This document shows, one piece after another, positions 36,445-47,960 of a stretch of DNA of 64,000 nt. This stretch comes from Bryum argenteum (lineage: Eukaryota; Streptophyta; Bryopsida; Bryales; Bryaceae). The position numbers were made by a program, and so were the translations under genes. The notes under the pieces were generated by a model, which was given only the letters and a program-made list of their open reading frames with translations, did not search any database and had not been told where the DNA came from. The stretch spans positions 15,149,013 to 15,213,012 of the forward strand of contig CM073324.1 of the NCBI GenBank assembly GCA_037043015.1, in the 5' to 3' direction. Positions within the stretch are counted from its first letter, which is position 1; each line of letters starts with the position of its first letter.

Positions 36445-37960
36445 TCACGCAATGTACTTGTGCAACAATGAGCGCCGCGGTCGAGAATGCCGCCTTGCCT
36501 CCGACGCACTCTCCTCCTTCTCTAATTCAAACCCACCCTTGTTGTAAAGCTTGACAGCAGCGTCATTCGTGGCCACGACATGGACATATAAACTGGTAAT
36601 CCCTGTAACGAAACAAGCTTGGTTAGATTGATTCTAGAATCTCAAACAAGGCAATAATGGATTGATTCAAGAGGGAAAATGGTTTCACTACTACCCCAGT
36701 GTTGAGCAACGTTTTGTGCGTGCTGTAGAAGAGCTACTCCGATGCCTCGTTGCCGCATTAGAGGCGCCACGCACACGTTTGAGAAGTAGCCTCTTTCACG
36801 ATCTGCTTCAAGTCCCTGTATTCAACGATGGTGTTGTTTATAAGAATCTCGTCATTTGGAATTTGTCTTTTTTTTCCTGAATGGCTGGGAGCTCACCTCG
36901 GGTTTACTTCCAACGATTTCGCCGGGAAGGACTTTGCCTTGATTCAAATCCAGCGATCCCACAAGCACATGCTCCTCGCCGTTTGCAAATGTCACCTGTT
37001 CACGTGAATCTTACGGAATTAAGCAAGCTGCTGCTCTTGTACAGCTTGTGTAAGCGAATGCTTGCATTGAGATTGTGCAAAAGTTTATTCTGAGAGAACT
37101 ACACACAACATACTTGTAAAAAAGTATCGACAACTGAGTATTCACAGATGGTGACGAACTGATATAGATCTCAAAACTTGGCAGTTCTTCCCCCGAATTC
37201 AAAGAACATGAAGTGTAGATTATAACAAGGGTGGAGTACAAAGAGCACAAGAGGATATCTTTATTTAGTCCAGCTCTCTTGGGATGACCTATTCCTGTTT
37301 TTATGCATTGCTTCGACTCGAGAGGGCTGGAATGAGATCCAAAATGGTATCCTCGACTGAGAGTGTGAATGAATGAATGAATGGCAAGTACCTTCAAAGC
37401 AGGGTGGAGATCCACAATGGATCGATTATCGAGGCAGGAGAGAGGATAAAGCGCAAGAATGCACACGATGCGCTTGTAGCCTTGTTCAAGGCCCGCCACT
37501 TTCGAACTGAGCGCCGTGAACTCATCATCAGTCTTCATTTTGCGATGCAACTGAAATAGACACACGCACGCCGCAACAAAATGAGGCTCTCATTCCCAAA
37601 CAAGCAATCACGAATATAGCAAACAAAACATACCTTGAGGGCTTCTTCGGTGCGACCTTCGGGGTAGGTATAGAACGAGAGAGCACGCAAGTAAGCCGCG
37701 GCTCGAATGAGCTCCGGCGAGCGCCCCTCGTGGAACACCAACCCTTCCTTGACACATTGTAGCACGACTACCCTGGATTCTTCCTGCTGCTGTTGGCCTT
37801 CTAACCCTACTTTCTCCACAGCCACCGCGCACGCCCTCGTAATGCTTATCCTCCTCCTGCTCACTAGGGCTACTCGTGGCCATCCTTGTTGTTGCTGCCG
37901 CTGGTGGCAGGTCCGTGGAAGGGCGACAAACCCCGCACAATGGGGTAGCAAGCTTGCCAT
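36445..37960 (-). CDS. Plastid-type GNAT N-acetyltransferase
   Basis: Transfers acetyl from acetyl-CoA to protein N-termini or lysines. Exons on the minus strand: 37960-37634, 37550-37392, 36995-36897, 36815-36695 and 36602-36445; 287 residues with consistent phases. Residues 1-60 are Arg/Ser/Gln-rich with few acids, as in a plastid transit peptide. The mature part opens with AAYLRALSFYTYPEGR, followed by GYKRIVCILAL, VLVGSLDLNQG, then the acetyl-CoA loop FSNVCVAPLMRQRGIGVALL (the R/QxxGxG/A signature is RQRGIG) and the C-terminal strand-helix SLYVHVVATNDAAVKLYNKGGF. The order and wording match the plant plastid GNAT6/GNAT7 type. Substrate is inferred from that group, in which dual N-terminal and lysine activity is known. 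Confidence 0.9.
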
Positions 37961-39200
37961 GGCCGCACGCTTTCAGCTTGCCATGGCGGTGGGTGATCGA
38001 TTAGTTGGGTACGAACATGGGTGGCTTATCCAAAAAGGTCTGATCGTAACCACTGGCTTTTGATGGAGAATGGGAGATGCTTCATGCGAGTGGTACTAGT
38101 CGGGAATCTCTGGGAAATTTGGGCTGGTGAGTGTTTTTGGGGATGTTGCAAGTGGTGAGTGTGTTTGATCAGAGGTGCTACTACTGTAGATGGAAACGCT
38201 ACAAGTGGTTGCTGGTGGAAGTACGAAAGTGCGGCGTGCGTGCCTGCATCTTCGGCGACGGTGTTCGCGCGACAAGTGACGGATTTGCTTGTTTTACTTT
38301 CGGACACTCGATTGTTTGCCTTGTTCTCTACAATCACATTATTGATTGCAGTATGACATGTGGGATGCTTCAAAGTTCGGATGACCTCCTGTTGATGCCA
38401 GAGGTGGACTTATTAGGGTTTACTAGTGAATATGCCGTCTTTGTTTCAAGAATCTTTCACATACATATGAATTTTTTGTACTTCCAAAGGTTTTATAGTA
38501 TGTTTTGATGATGGGTGTTTGCAATTACGAAAAATAGTGTGTATGTATGTATAGATTTGACCAGAAGTACAAAGCCAAAATCTAGAAGTACGGAGCCAAA
38601 ATCTAGAAGTACGGAGCCAAAATCTAGAAGTACAAGAACATTTTGTACTCCGGTAACCTTGGGTCCTGTATGGTAATTAATGTTGGACTTACACATCAAA
38701 TGGCAAAAAACTTGTTATCAACCCTTTAGTTGATCTTCTTATCAATCTTTTTGCATATGTGGTCTTACAACTTGGATGGACCATGTAAAATGAGGAACAA
38801 CAAGAAGAAGATGTCATAACATACTTTGAGAATGTTTTATTTAGTCATGCTAAACAACAAAGTCAGTTATCTTAAAGACTTAGGGAAAAAAGATTTTTGC
38901 CGATGGCATTGCCACCACGACTTTGTCTCTCACGTGAACAATCTCCCATGTCAGAAGGGAAATGGAGTGATGTGGAGTGCTTTTAAACTAGCAAAAGAAT
39001 TGTGTTGTGGTGCTTGGAAGGCTTGTTGTCTTAAGGTTACGAGTTCATTACTTGTAAAATCTCCTACTACTTAATGCAAACCCATGCAATGATTTCTTCT
39101 TCCCATGTGAGTTTAGAATTAAAAGGGAGGGATAAGGGTGCATATAGTCAATTTTATGGAAGCAAGAGCTAGATGGCACTTTCTCTCATGTGAAGCCGCC
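37961..39200. other. Spacer upstream of the acetyltransferase
   Basis: Probable promoter near 37961-38100, then unrecognised sequence. Frames at 38131-38508 and 38826-39074 lack family features. Confidence 0.45.
38563..38635. repeat. 21-bp minisatellite, about 3.5 units
   Basis: The unit AGAAGTACGGAGCCAAAATCT repeats in head-to-tail order with one variant first unit (AAAG for CGGAG). Confidence 0.85.
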
Positions 39201-39204
39201 TTAA

Positions 39205-39811
39205 CCCTTAAGCGGGCCGAATGTCGAAAAACGACATTTTGGATGACACCAACTTTGGAGAGCCATAACTTCTTCATCCGGACTCCGTTTTGGACGAAAT
39301 CACTTGGGTTGGGTCCCAAATCAAGTCTAGTTTATGTAATGAAAATCTCAGACCCATACAATGAAGTATGAATTAATGGCATGCATTTCAGTGACAGCAG
39401 CCTAGTTTTAGACATTTTTTCCTTTGTAAAATTTAGGGCAGTTTTCACCATTGCAGGGCCATAATTTGCACAAAGAAATTTTTCTCATGGTTTTTTTTTG
39501 TTCAAGGATGCTACTGAGATGAAGGTGAACAACATTCTAATTGGTGACTTTTTCATTGCAATAAGTCTAATGGTAGCATTTTCACTTTAAAGTGAAAATG
39601 ATGAAATTATGTGATCATTTTTGAGTATTTATACATTATGATCTCGCAATCTATGAAGCCTCATGACTCAAAATTTGACCCACATGATGTTCAATATGTC
39701 TACGACAAGATTGTACGGTTGAGATTTGGATAACACACTTTTACCTCCACCTATGACAATGCTTTTGAGGATGTGTTCATTTTACTACAAATGAGTCAAA
39801 CCATTTAGGGG
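39205..39811 (+). mobile_element. 607-bp TTAA-flanked element (copy c), twin of copy b
   Basis: Same ends, same length and, by eye, the same sequence as 34136-34742. Flanked by TTAA at 39201-39204 and 39812-39815. The left flank GCCGCC and right flank CCCCTA do not match each other, so the duplication is TTAA only. The right TTAA is also the left TTAA of the next element. Near-identity implies recent movement. Confidence 0.87.
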
Positions 39812-39815
39812 TTAA

Positions 39816-40070
39816 CCCCTAAAGGTCCTTGATACAAAATTGTTTGAATTATCAAAAAGAACCTTTTTCTACTTCAGGTGTAAAGAAACTCAATCTAAGC
39901 ATTGATCAGAAGATCCAACCGTAGGATCTTGAAGTCAACTTGACCCTTTTCTCGAATGTTAAATTTGAACCGTTAATTTTTCTCCAATTTTGAGATTATA
40001 ATGGTCAAAGTTGGCTGAATTCTTGCGGAAATTCCAAAAAGCGATTTCCGCTTTCTTGGACCTTTAGAGG
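39816..40070. mobile_element. Short TTAA-family MITE (copy d)
   Basis: Starts CCCCTAAAGGTCCTTG, ends CTTGGACCTTTAGAGG. The left side is TTAA (shared with copy c); the right side is TTAC, taken as a mutated TTAA. It is related to the decayed copy at 41608. Confidence 0.65.
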
Positions 40071-40123
40071 TTACCTTTTGTCACTATTTCTTCTTTGAAA
40101 CTAACCCTACGGCAGGTACTTAA

Positions 40124-40708
40124 CCCTTAATTGACATCCTTGTTTCCCACAAATTGGAGAGAAACGCAACCTCATTGTCTTCTGGCCTTATTTCTGCATT
40201 GAAGGTAAACCATTTTTGAGAATTGGAAACGGTGGTTATCAAGGTAACTTGGTGATGTGACCAATGCAAAAAAGATCGATTACATCGGGTAAAATCTCAT
40301 AAAATGGCACCGTTGAGATAAAAATGTTTTGGTTGCTGATCGTGAGTGAGAAATATCATATCGCTTTTTTGGTTTTTCCCCCTTGGGTCATTTTTTCCTG
40401 AAAATTGGCATCATAGAGCATGGTATAGGGATAAAGATCAAGATTTTTTATTATTTTGAAAAAAAATCGTCAAAAAAATAAAAAGAAAGGCCAAGTCAAA
40501 GTGCATTGACCATGGGATCACGTGGCCCCTACAATTTTGCGCGGATCACACAAACCTCAAGAAGGCGATCGGAAAGGATCATTGGATTCGGAAAAACAAA
40601 AGAATAGGGGTGCCTTTGGACAAAATTTGCATCCTACCACTGTGTCGGACCCCAAAAGCAAAAACAATGACACCGAGGACCAATTTGGTCCTCGGTGACA
40701 ATTAAGGG
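40124..40708. mobile_element. TTAA-flanked MITE (copy e)
   Basis: Starts CCCTTAATTGACATCC, ends GGTGACAATTAAGGG, with TTAA on both sides (40120-40123, 40709-40712); 585 bp with no frame of note. The interior is unrelated to copies b and c. Confidence 0.72.
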
Positions 40709-40712
40709 TTAA

Positions 40713-41607
40713 TATCGCACGATGTTGTTCAAAACAGAAATTAATCTTTCCCTAGAGGGTGAATCAAAGAGCTCTACCATGCTCAAAGATTTAACAATTC
40801 TGAACCATCAAGTGCATTGGAAAGGAAGTAGAAGATACTTTCCAATTCTTGTCATCCTTGTCGTTATTTGATTATAGAGAACGGTGAGGATTTGCATTCT
40901 TCATGCATTGATGGTGCCTATAAAAATCTCTCATAGGTGATGAGTAATGATTTTTTTGATGAGCGCAAATGATCGTTGAGTTTTGAATTGTGGTTACTTA
41001 CTAATTATTATCGATTCAAATTTAATAACCATGTGAAGTTCATACTAAATGTTTGTTTAGGTCATTGTATAAAGAAATTAGGGAAACACAACAACCTATG
41101 AAGTTATGAAGGGAAAAGATAAGTGATATCTCAATATCACAACATGCCTTGAAGATCTACCACTCAATGAAAGAGTTGATTTATAAAAGGTACTTTTATA
41201 ATGGTTACAACTTCAATTATTGATTGGTGAAAATGTTCTTGCATGCATGTGCTAGTGACTCTTTCAACTATTATTTGCAATTTATATATTACCAACTCAC
41301 ATTCCATGCTAAAATACACTTGATTCTTGTATATGTTGAGGGTCAATTTTGTAAAAGAATATCAAACAATGTGATCTAGATTTAATTGATCAAACAATAT
41401 GCATTTTTCATATACGCAATATTTTGAGTTTATACTTGAGGAGATTGCATAGTTATTTCCAAAATAGTCATTTTCACAAATAGAATAACCAACATTGTTT
41501 TTGTGTGGCAACTTTGTTGGAATTTAGCAATTGCTAAAGATTATCTTTCTTGTCACCTCATGCCTCTCAAGTTTGATTGTCACATGCCACATCCAATTAT
41601 ATGTTAA
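40713..41607. other. AT-rich spacer
   Basis: No gene or defined element seen. Confidence 0.45.
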
Positions 41608-41855
41608 CCCCTATAGGTCCTTGATTCGAAATTGGCCAAATTACAAAAAATGACCTTTCTTTATTTCACACCAAAAAATATAATTTAAGTATCAAATAGA
41701 AGATCCAGTGTAGTATCTCTTGCCTTTTTATTTGCATGTGAAATTTGAACGGGTGATTTTTTTTCATTTGTGAAATTATAATGATTATAGTTGGCTGATT
41801 TTACCACCACAGGAACCCCGGAAAGCCATTTTGGTTTTCTTCAGTCCTACAAAGC
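41608..41855. mobile_element. Decayed TTAA-family MITE (copy f)
   Basis: The left end CCCCTATAGGTCCTTG follows a TTAA (41604-41607) and the interior resembles copy d (GATCCAGTGTAGTATCT, GTTGGCTGATTTTACC). The right end near AGTCCTACAAAGCTAA is degenerate, so the border is approximate. Confidence 0.5.
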
Positions 41856-42224
41856 TAACATTCAAAAACTTTTTACAAATAGATGTTGCAAAGATCCAAA
41901 TTAGGATCTTTCTTAAATATTTCCAATTCCAATCAAGGAAGAGCAAATGCATATCTTTCATACTCATCCCCAGTTCACAATCACATTGCCAATTCATGCT
42001 CAAAAAAGTCACTTGCCACCGTACGTATTCTATTAGTCCTAGAAAGAAGCCTAATATAAGTTGACCGGTGATGAGATTCACCTTCAAAAATCCTCTCACA
42101 AATGTAGTAGTTGTTAGAATTGGACCAACAGGATCGACCTAATAGCTACAAGCTTACAAAAACTCATTTTCATAAACTATAGACCAATATTTTCCATGTC
42201 ACACATACTGTACTGAGCTGATTG

Positions 42225-42270
42225 AAACAAGATGATAGATAGAAAGATAGATAGAAACTCCGGTCCCTGA
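42225..42270 (-). repeat. LINE/SINE tail remnant with GATA repeats
   Basis: GATAGATAGAAAGATAGATAGAAACTCCGG is split here as GATAGATAGAAA and GATAGATAGAAACTCCGGTC. It is the inverse of the tail seen at the 3' ends of the LINE and SINE copies (GACCGGAGTTTCTATC). Nothing else of the element remains. Confidence 0.6.
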
Positions 42271-43916
42271 TTGAAACAAACCACAACTAGCTATTGTTCT
42301 CAACCTCATGTGCAAATGTGATAAAAAGTTTTGGAAGCTCTACCTCATATGCAAATGTGATAGAACGTTTTGGAAGCTTACAAATATATCCATTCAGATA
42401 ATGGTAGAATATTCCATAATCATGGTGCACAAAGGAGGGTTCTCGATCAGATCATCCTCGTTCGGAACAACCGCTCTTTTATATGAACAGAAAAACATTC
42501 CCAATAAAATGGAAAGCCTAAGCGGCGTCAAAGGCTCGAGAGTCGAGCAGCTCAGAGTTGAATATTCAACCCGAGGCTCCGGAACCCAAACTGAAGCCAT
42601 GCAAGACAGTACGAGTCATCACTAATCAGCCATGCGACACATGTTCACCCCGACTGTCAGGATCACTTATCCATAGTTTATGCAAGAGACGGCGTCAAGG
42701 CTTCCTTAACCTCCACGCTTTCGCAGTCGACTAGATTTAATCCACTGCTTCCATAACGTGTCAGGATGGCACGAAGTCCACTTGTGAGTCACACGATTTA
42801 CAGTAAACTAGAACTAACCACTGTCATTTTCGAACTCTGGGGCCGCCCAAAGCGTTAGAAGGAACCTTTTGTGATGACATGATTTTCATTTCACCACCAA
42901 CACGATGATCGTTTTCACCTCAAAATTGACAGGTACTGTCGCAGTTTCGTATTCTGATGATATCGACCTGGCTACCAGTCCAATGCACGATTGGATGATG
43001 TATACATACATACCATACCTTCTTTGTTTAGAAAAAACTACAACACTCTACATGTGTGAAGACTTCGTCATCTCCAGAAGCTCGTTACCAGGACGAGGAG
43101 GATTGATGAACACAGTAGCTGCGTTGACGAGTATCCCAACCTCAGCGTTGTCGCGCCATTCGTTGGCGATGATGCCACCGCCGTGCTGCAAAAGACAACG
43201 ATACACCTTAATTACACAGCCCAAGTATGATTGATTCTTGCATGAGAAACTCAGGAATAATTGGCATCGATAGAAAAGTTGTATAATTGGCGTCATGAAC
43301 ACGTTGATATCGTAGCTATGTCCGCTTCTGTCACATCGAAAAGTGATTTGCGCACAAGCCACTACATATCGGTGGCGCTACAAGATGTAGTGGCTTCTGC
43401 TACGTAGAAGACGGAGCACTGGGCGATCAAGGTTTGGCTAATACCCGTTTCAGTAGCATGCAGTGCCTAGTGCTCCAGCTTACATTCTGAAAGTGACACT
43501 ACGTTCAGCAACACTCAAAGTACCCTGGTGTACTTTCCGGAGTGGTTATGATTCACGATGTTGTATGATGAAACCACAACAGAAAACGGTGAGCATGGTT
43601 GCCATAATGGACAGGTTACTTAGACGCTCACATGTAAGTCTGCGCGTGGATGTTCTAAGTGGACCTGTCCATTATGGAAATCATGGCAGTGAAATACACT
43701 GTGCCAAAGTTAGCAGACATGTACCTGGCTGGATATGTACAAGAGCCGTAACCTGCAGAGGAAGAAACCCGGTGAAGTCAGGTGAAGAATCACAAAGTTG
43801 AAAGCCCGGTCCAGAGTGCTTGCCATCGCAATTGCTTGGAAAAATGCAGTATTTTCACTCTAAGCTCTCGTAAACGATCCAGGGGCAAAGCGTAAAAACA
43901 TTGTCTGGAAGGTGAT
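42271..43916. other. 3' flank of the glucanase gene and spacer
   Basis: A pair of inverted words, ATAATGGACAGGT (around 43605) and ACCTGTCCATTAT (around 43665), could form a hairpin. A frame at 43048-43362 (-) was considered as an extra glucanase exon and rejected. No other gene is visible. Confidence 0.45.
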
Positions 43917-45434
43917 TCAGGAGTTGGAGATTGTGCTACACTTACTTGGGTCCGCGGTGACGACTCGAGCAGCCCCCTGGAAGTTGCAGGCAGAAGCTGG
44001 ATCGGTACTGTTAACATAGAACATGTTCATAGCCCACGACGCGTGAGAGTATCTGGTATCAGGAAGGAAGCACGTTCCGTTGGCTTGAATGGGTGCGCAG
44101 TCCACTTTTCCCACCCCGCAGGCGAAGTCTATGGATGTTTGCAACACAGCCTCCGAGAGTCCCTGCTCAATTCAATCCACTGCCTGCTCAGTACATAACT
44201 CTGGGGTGACTCTGCTCGTGCTTAGCCTATTCTGAGTTGTATGCAATGTTGTGATCCAATCCGCTAATACATACCTGTTTGGCGATGCACCAGGTCCGTC
44301 CTGTCGCGGAACCACTGGTGAAATTGGTGCCAGTGAAATTGACGGGGTAGATGGGAGTGGAGTCGTTGTTGAACATGCCGAAGTTTCGTTGCGAACCAGG
44401 ACCCACATTCAGATTCTCACTGTAAAGCTCATACAGATAAGTGTTGACGTCGACTCCAGGACGTACTGGAGTTCCCACTCGCGCCACCAGGTGGTTCACC
44501 AAGTTGCCGTTGTAGATTCTCGCATTCGCTACGGACGCACCTGCTTCGCCGGTGTCGCCCGAGGTCGGCCACCCAGTCTCACTCACATAGAGCGCGAGCT
44601 CCGAATGATTCGCGCGTGCTAGGGCAGCGTACACCGCGTCCACTTGCGCATCGAACAAATTCGTGTACGTGTTGTTCGTCCCTGTATCGACCACGCCGTT
44701 ACTCGCAGTCGCATTGAAGACCGCGTAGTCCAACGGAATCGTTGCGGGCGCTGCAGCGTACGCTTTCCACGGGTACACATTCACCATGTAGGGTGCGGAT
44801 GTCTCCGACAGAAACGCCAGCAATGCCGGGACCTCAGTGTAATTTGCATTGAATTGTCCCGACGAGGGCACGTACGACTGCGCAAGCAAGTCCATGGAGC
44901 ACGGCGTCGAGACCTTGATGTTCTGCAGATTGACGGCCACGAGCGCCGCGTACAACTTCCTCATCGCTGGGACAAGGGACGACGATGCGGTGGTGAACCC
45001 CGTGAACACCTCGTTGCCTACCCCGATGGCCACAATGTCAGTGGAGTTCAGAAATGGCAAGATCTTCGTCGTCACCCATGTTGTCGCAGACGTGTTCGAC
45101 GTCGCCAGATCCAGAAGCTCGCTGTTGAGGATGCCCACCACGAGCTCGATGTTGCTGTTTTGGAACGCGCTCAGCACGGTCGGGTCCGCATCATAGAGCC
45201 GCACTTGCGCTATACCCAGTGATTTAATCAGCTGTACAGCTTGCGGCGGAGGTGGCAGATTGTCACCGTTGCGACCATAGTTGAACCCCACATACGCTCC
45301 TGTGCACAAACCCAACTTGTCAAACACAGACTTGAGCAACGAGACAGAATGATCGGTTAAAACACCATACCTGTGGTGGAGACGAAGAACACCAGGTAGT
45401 GAACAAGCAGCCAAACTCTTGCCAGTGCCATCAT
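43917..45434 (-). CDS. GH17 beta-1,3-glucanase with X8 domain
   Basis: Hydrolyses beta-1,3-glucan (callose) in the cell wall. Exons on the minus strand: 45434-45371, 45299-44275 and 44162-43917; 444 residues, phases consistent. The start is set by an in-frame TAG just upstream and a good signal peptide (MMALARVWLLVHYLVFFVSTT), cleaved before GAYVGFNYGRNGDNLP. The GH17 domain (22-about 340) holds the proton donor Glu118 in GVGNE and the nucleophile Glu262 in YVSETGWPTSGD. An X8/CBM43 carbohydrate-binding module follows (WCIAKQ to ACNFQGAARVVTADPSKC), with Cys residues spaced as usual. There is no hydrophobic tail after it, so no GPI anchor; a soluble secreted protein is likely. The exons are strongly GC-rich, unlike the spacers. 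Several N-glycosylation sites (NST, NTS, NYT) are present. Confidence 0.93.
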
Positions 45435-46320
45435 CGCCGATCCTTGCTAGAACAGAGCGCGGTCGAGAAATCACCACTGGGACGCCGGCCAGAAATGACA
45501 CAATTAGAACACAATACTCACACTCGACTGAAAACTGAAACCCAATTCACGACGGCATTCATCTGTCGGTAGCAAGATTACCTCGCGATCGAGAAACGAT
45601 TCAGAACAACAGGATTGTGACAACAAGGCACCCCAGCTGGCCATGGACACCCACAAGTGTGCAGCTCCCTGCAAAACTAGCTCCCTGCTTCTTCTTACTT
45701 GACAATCAGGATCTCGCGCTTCGGATCCCCCACAACGTTGCCGGCCTGGTGGCTATCAGTCAAAGCTACAGAAAATTCTTGGAACGCTCCAGAGGAAGAA
45801 GAGGCACGATCGATCGATATATTCCCCGAGCACAGTTTCCGAGTCGACAGTGGATCGACACGTACTCAGATCGAGATTCCGGGCTTCTACAGCACCGGAT
45901 ATAATACTGGTACAGAGACGGCAGCAGCTACAATACCAACATGAAAGGTGAGTCGACAACTGACACAGGGAGAAGTGAGTGAGACAGAGGATGAGGTGAA
46001 GAATGAAAATGAATCCGGCGACCGTTGCGAGATCTGGCAAGTGGGGCGACATGACATTCAGTTCGTGTCAGTAAGAAGAAACGGTACATTGATCATTCTG
46101 GGATGATTCTATCTGCCGCCTCCCATTCATGTCAGCTAGGTGTGATGAATGTAGCCGAACCGGAGTCGATCGCCATGCTCCTGAAAACAGGCAGTTATCT
46201 GCTCGATTTCAAAATCTGCCCTTACAAGCTGGCCTATGTGTTCATTGTGTTGTGCCATGGCCAGCCCCCACCTGACTTGCATAAGAAAGAACATGAGTGA
46301 AGAAGCTAAGGGTTGGTTTA
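45435..46320. other. Upstream region of the glucanase gene
   Basis: Probable promoter on the minus strand; no coding evidence. CGATCGATCGAT at 45808-45820 is a short simple repeat. Confidence 0.4.
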
Positions 46321-46660
46321 GGGTCGCATTACACTATGAACCATGAAGATTGACCACGGCCTTCTAAAACTCGTGACTGGAGAGTAAAGTGTTCTTGGTC
46401 CCATTTAGCTTGAAAAAAGGAGAATGACCATTAACTTTGAGATTCTCAAAGTATGCTAAATTTTCATTCTGTATAACATTTTCATGGTCTCCTTGATTAT
46501 AGTTGAGTCGAGGCAGATGCCTAGACTTGACTGCAATCAAGGAGACCATGCGCCTCAAAAATTATTGATTGGCTAATGTTCAATTTTCTGAGGAGAAAGA
46601 AGAAAAAAAGGGGAGGGTAAAATAGAGAATGATGAAGATTTATATTATGGAATCGAGCAT

Positions 46661-47507
46661 ACAAAATAAAATAAAAATAAGAACACCAGACCCTTGTAGG
46701 GTTGGCGTGAATAAAATGCTCGTTCGACCTACCCTTGATGATATGCTCACTGGACATAACAACAATCGCGTAGGACTACTAACCCCTCTCACATTGAACA
46801 CTATAACCACAAGTAGTAACCAATAGTCATTAAACTAGTAACCAAATATTTTATTATAAAGGTTGTGATTTGTTTGTTGGTTTTCTACAAATTGGTATGA
46901 ATGTAGGGTATCAATTTAGTTGGTCGTCACATTGTTGACAATACCCGGATATTCGGTAAAATTATAGTTATGTTGTGGTCCGAGTTTAAATCACCACAGT
47001 CTCGTTTGAGCATCGTTTGGCACAGCGGTGCTATCCGTTGAGTTGGACTAAAATTACATCATCGTGGGCCTACGTACCCTTTGCGTGATAAGATTACTTT
47101 CTCAATAAATAAATGTAGGTTGATGATCACTATTTTATATATTGATCTTATGGGGGTTTGTATTTAGTGGTAATGGTTTATAGATTTCTATTTTTCTTTA
47201 ATAAACATAGCCTAGTGTATGGCAATGGTGTTAATTTCTTTGAAGGTATTTCTTATGGTTGTTTTTGGTACTTTAAATTTGTCTTGAATAATCTTCATAG
47301 ATGGGATGTATGTGGATGTTCTAGCTCATGCCGTAATAACTAATAGTGAATCTACTATCCAACCTTTTATTTTTAATGTCATTTATGAGAGGTTGATACT
47401 TTTCCACTTTTGTATTCATGCTTTCTGGTGAAAATTTTGTCCTTACAATAGATAATCCTATAAATTGTATAATCAGATTATAATTAGAAGTTGTAGGAGG
47501 ATTTGAA
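46661..47507 (-). mobile_element. Retroposon insertion with 11-bp TSD
   Basis: An 847-bp insert is flanked by GAATCGAGCAT (46650-46660) and GAATTGAGCAT (47508-47518), an 11-bp target duplication with one change. The left edge ACAAAATAAAATAAAAATAA reads as an A-rich-complement tail on the minus strand. The minus strand contains the tail-type words GGTAGGTCGAACGAGC and ATTCACGCCAACCC shared with the insert at 22542. No protein is recognisable. Confidence 0.7.
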
Positions 47508-47603
47508 GAATTGAGCATAAACTTGTCCCAATCCAAATCCACTTCACACTACAAGAGTGACCAAGCCATTTAAAATTTCATTTATGATTTATCATGGACA
47601 CAA

Positions 47604-47699
47604 CTCTTGGCCAAATGATTTGATTTATTGATATATCATAGACATAGCTCTTGGCCAAATGATTTGATTTATTGATATATCATAGACATAGCTCTTGGC
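47604..47699. repeat. 44-bp tandem repeat, just over two units
   Basis: CTCTTGGCCAAATGATTTGA begins at 47604 and again at 47648, with a third partial start at 47692. It has amplified within the Tourist-like MITE. Confidence 0.85.
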
Positions 47700-47739
47700 T
47701 ATATAGAAAGCTTCCTAATAAACGGAATTGAAAGTATGT

Positions 47740-47960
47740 TATTAAAATCTCAATCATACAATCCTGTAATACACATAGTGTAGGTCATGTGGGTCAAATT
47801 TGGAGTCATGAGGCCTTATAGATTGCGAGATCATTGTGTATTTGTACTCAAACTCGATTATGAAATTTCAACATTTTCACTTTGAAGTGAAAATACTATC
47901 AATGAACCAATTGCAATTTGTACTAATTGATGTAACTAGTTTTGGTTTAAATTAAAATAT
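47740..47960 (-). mobile_element. Fragment of the long TTAA-family element
   Basis: It matches the interior of copies b, c, g and h in inverse orientation, including the palindromic CACTTTGAAGTG core and AGATTGCGAGATCAT. No ends are preserved. Confidence 0.6.

Larger units (their letters stand above)
46321..47700. mobile_element. Tourist-like MITE split by a retroposon
   Basis: The left end GGGTCGCATTACACTATG follows TTA (46318-46320) and the body matches the MITE at 10931-11435 in order. It breaks at 46660 and resumes at 47508 with AACTTGTCCCAATCC. The right terminus is lost in the 44-bp tandem repeat near 47700. Confidence 0.78.

Noticed and set aside
43048-43362. Minus-strand frame HGGGIIANEWRDNAEVG as an extra last exon of the glucanase
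   Set aside because: The glucanase already ends properly at 43917 with the X8 cysteine in DPSKC. Joining from the GT after DPS would put this piece in another frame with a quick stop.
44644-45222. 192-codon + frame opposite the glucanase exon
   Set aside because: Arg/His/Cys-rich antisense shadow of the GH17 exon.
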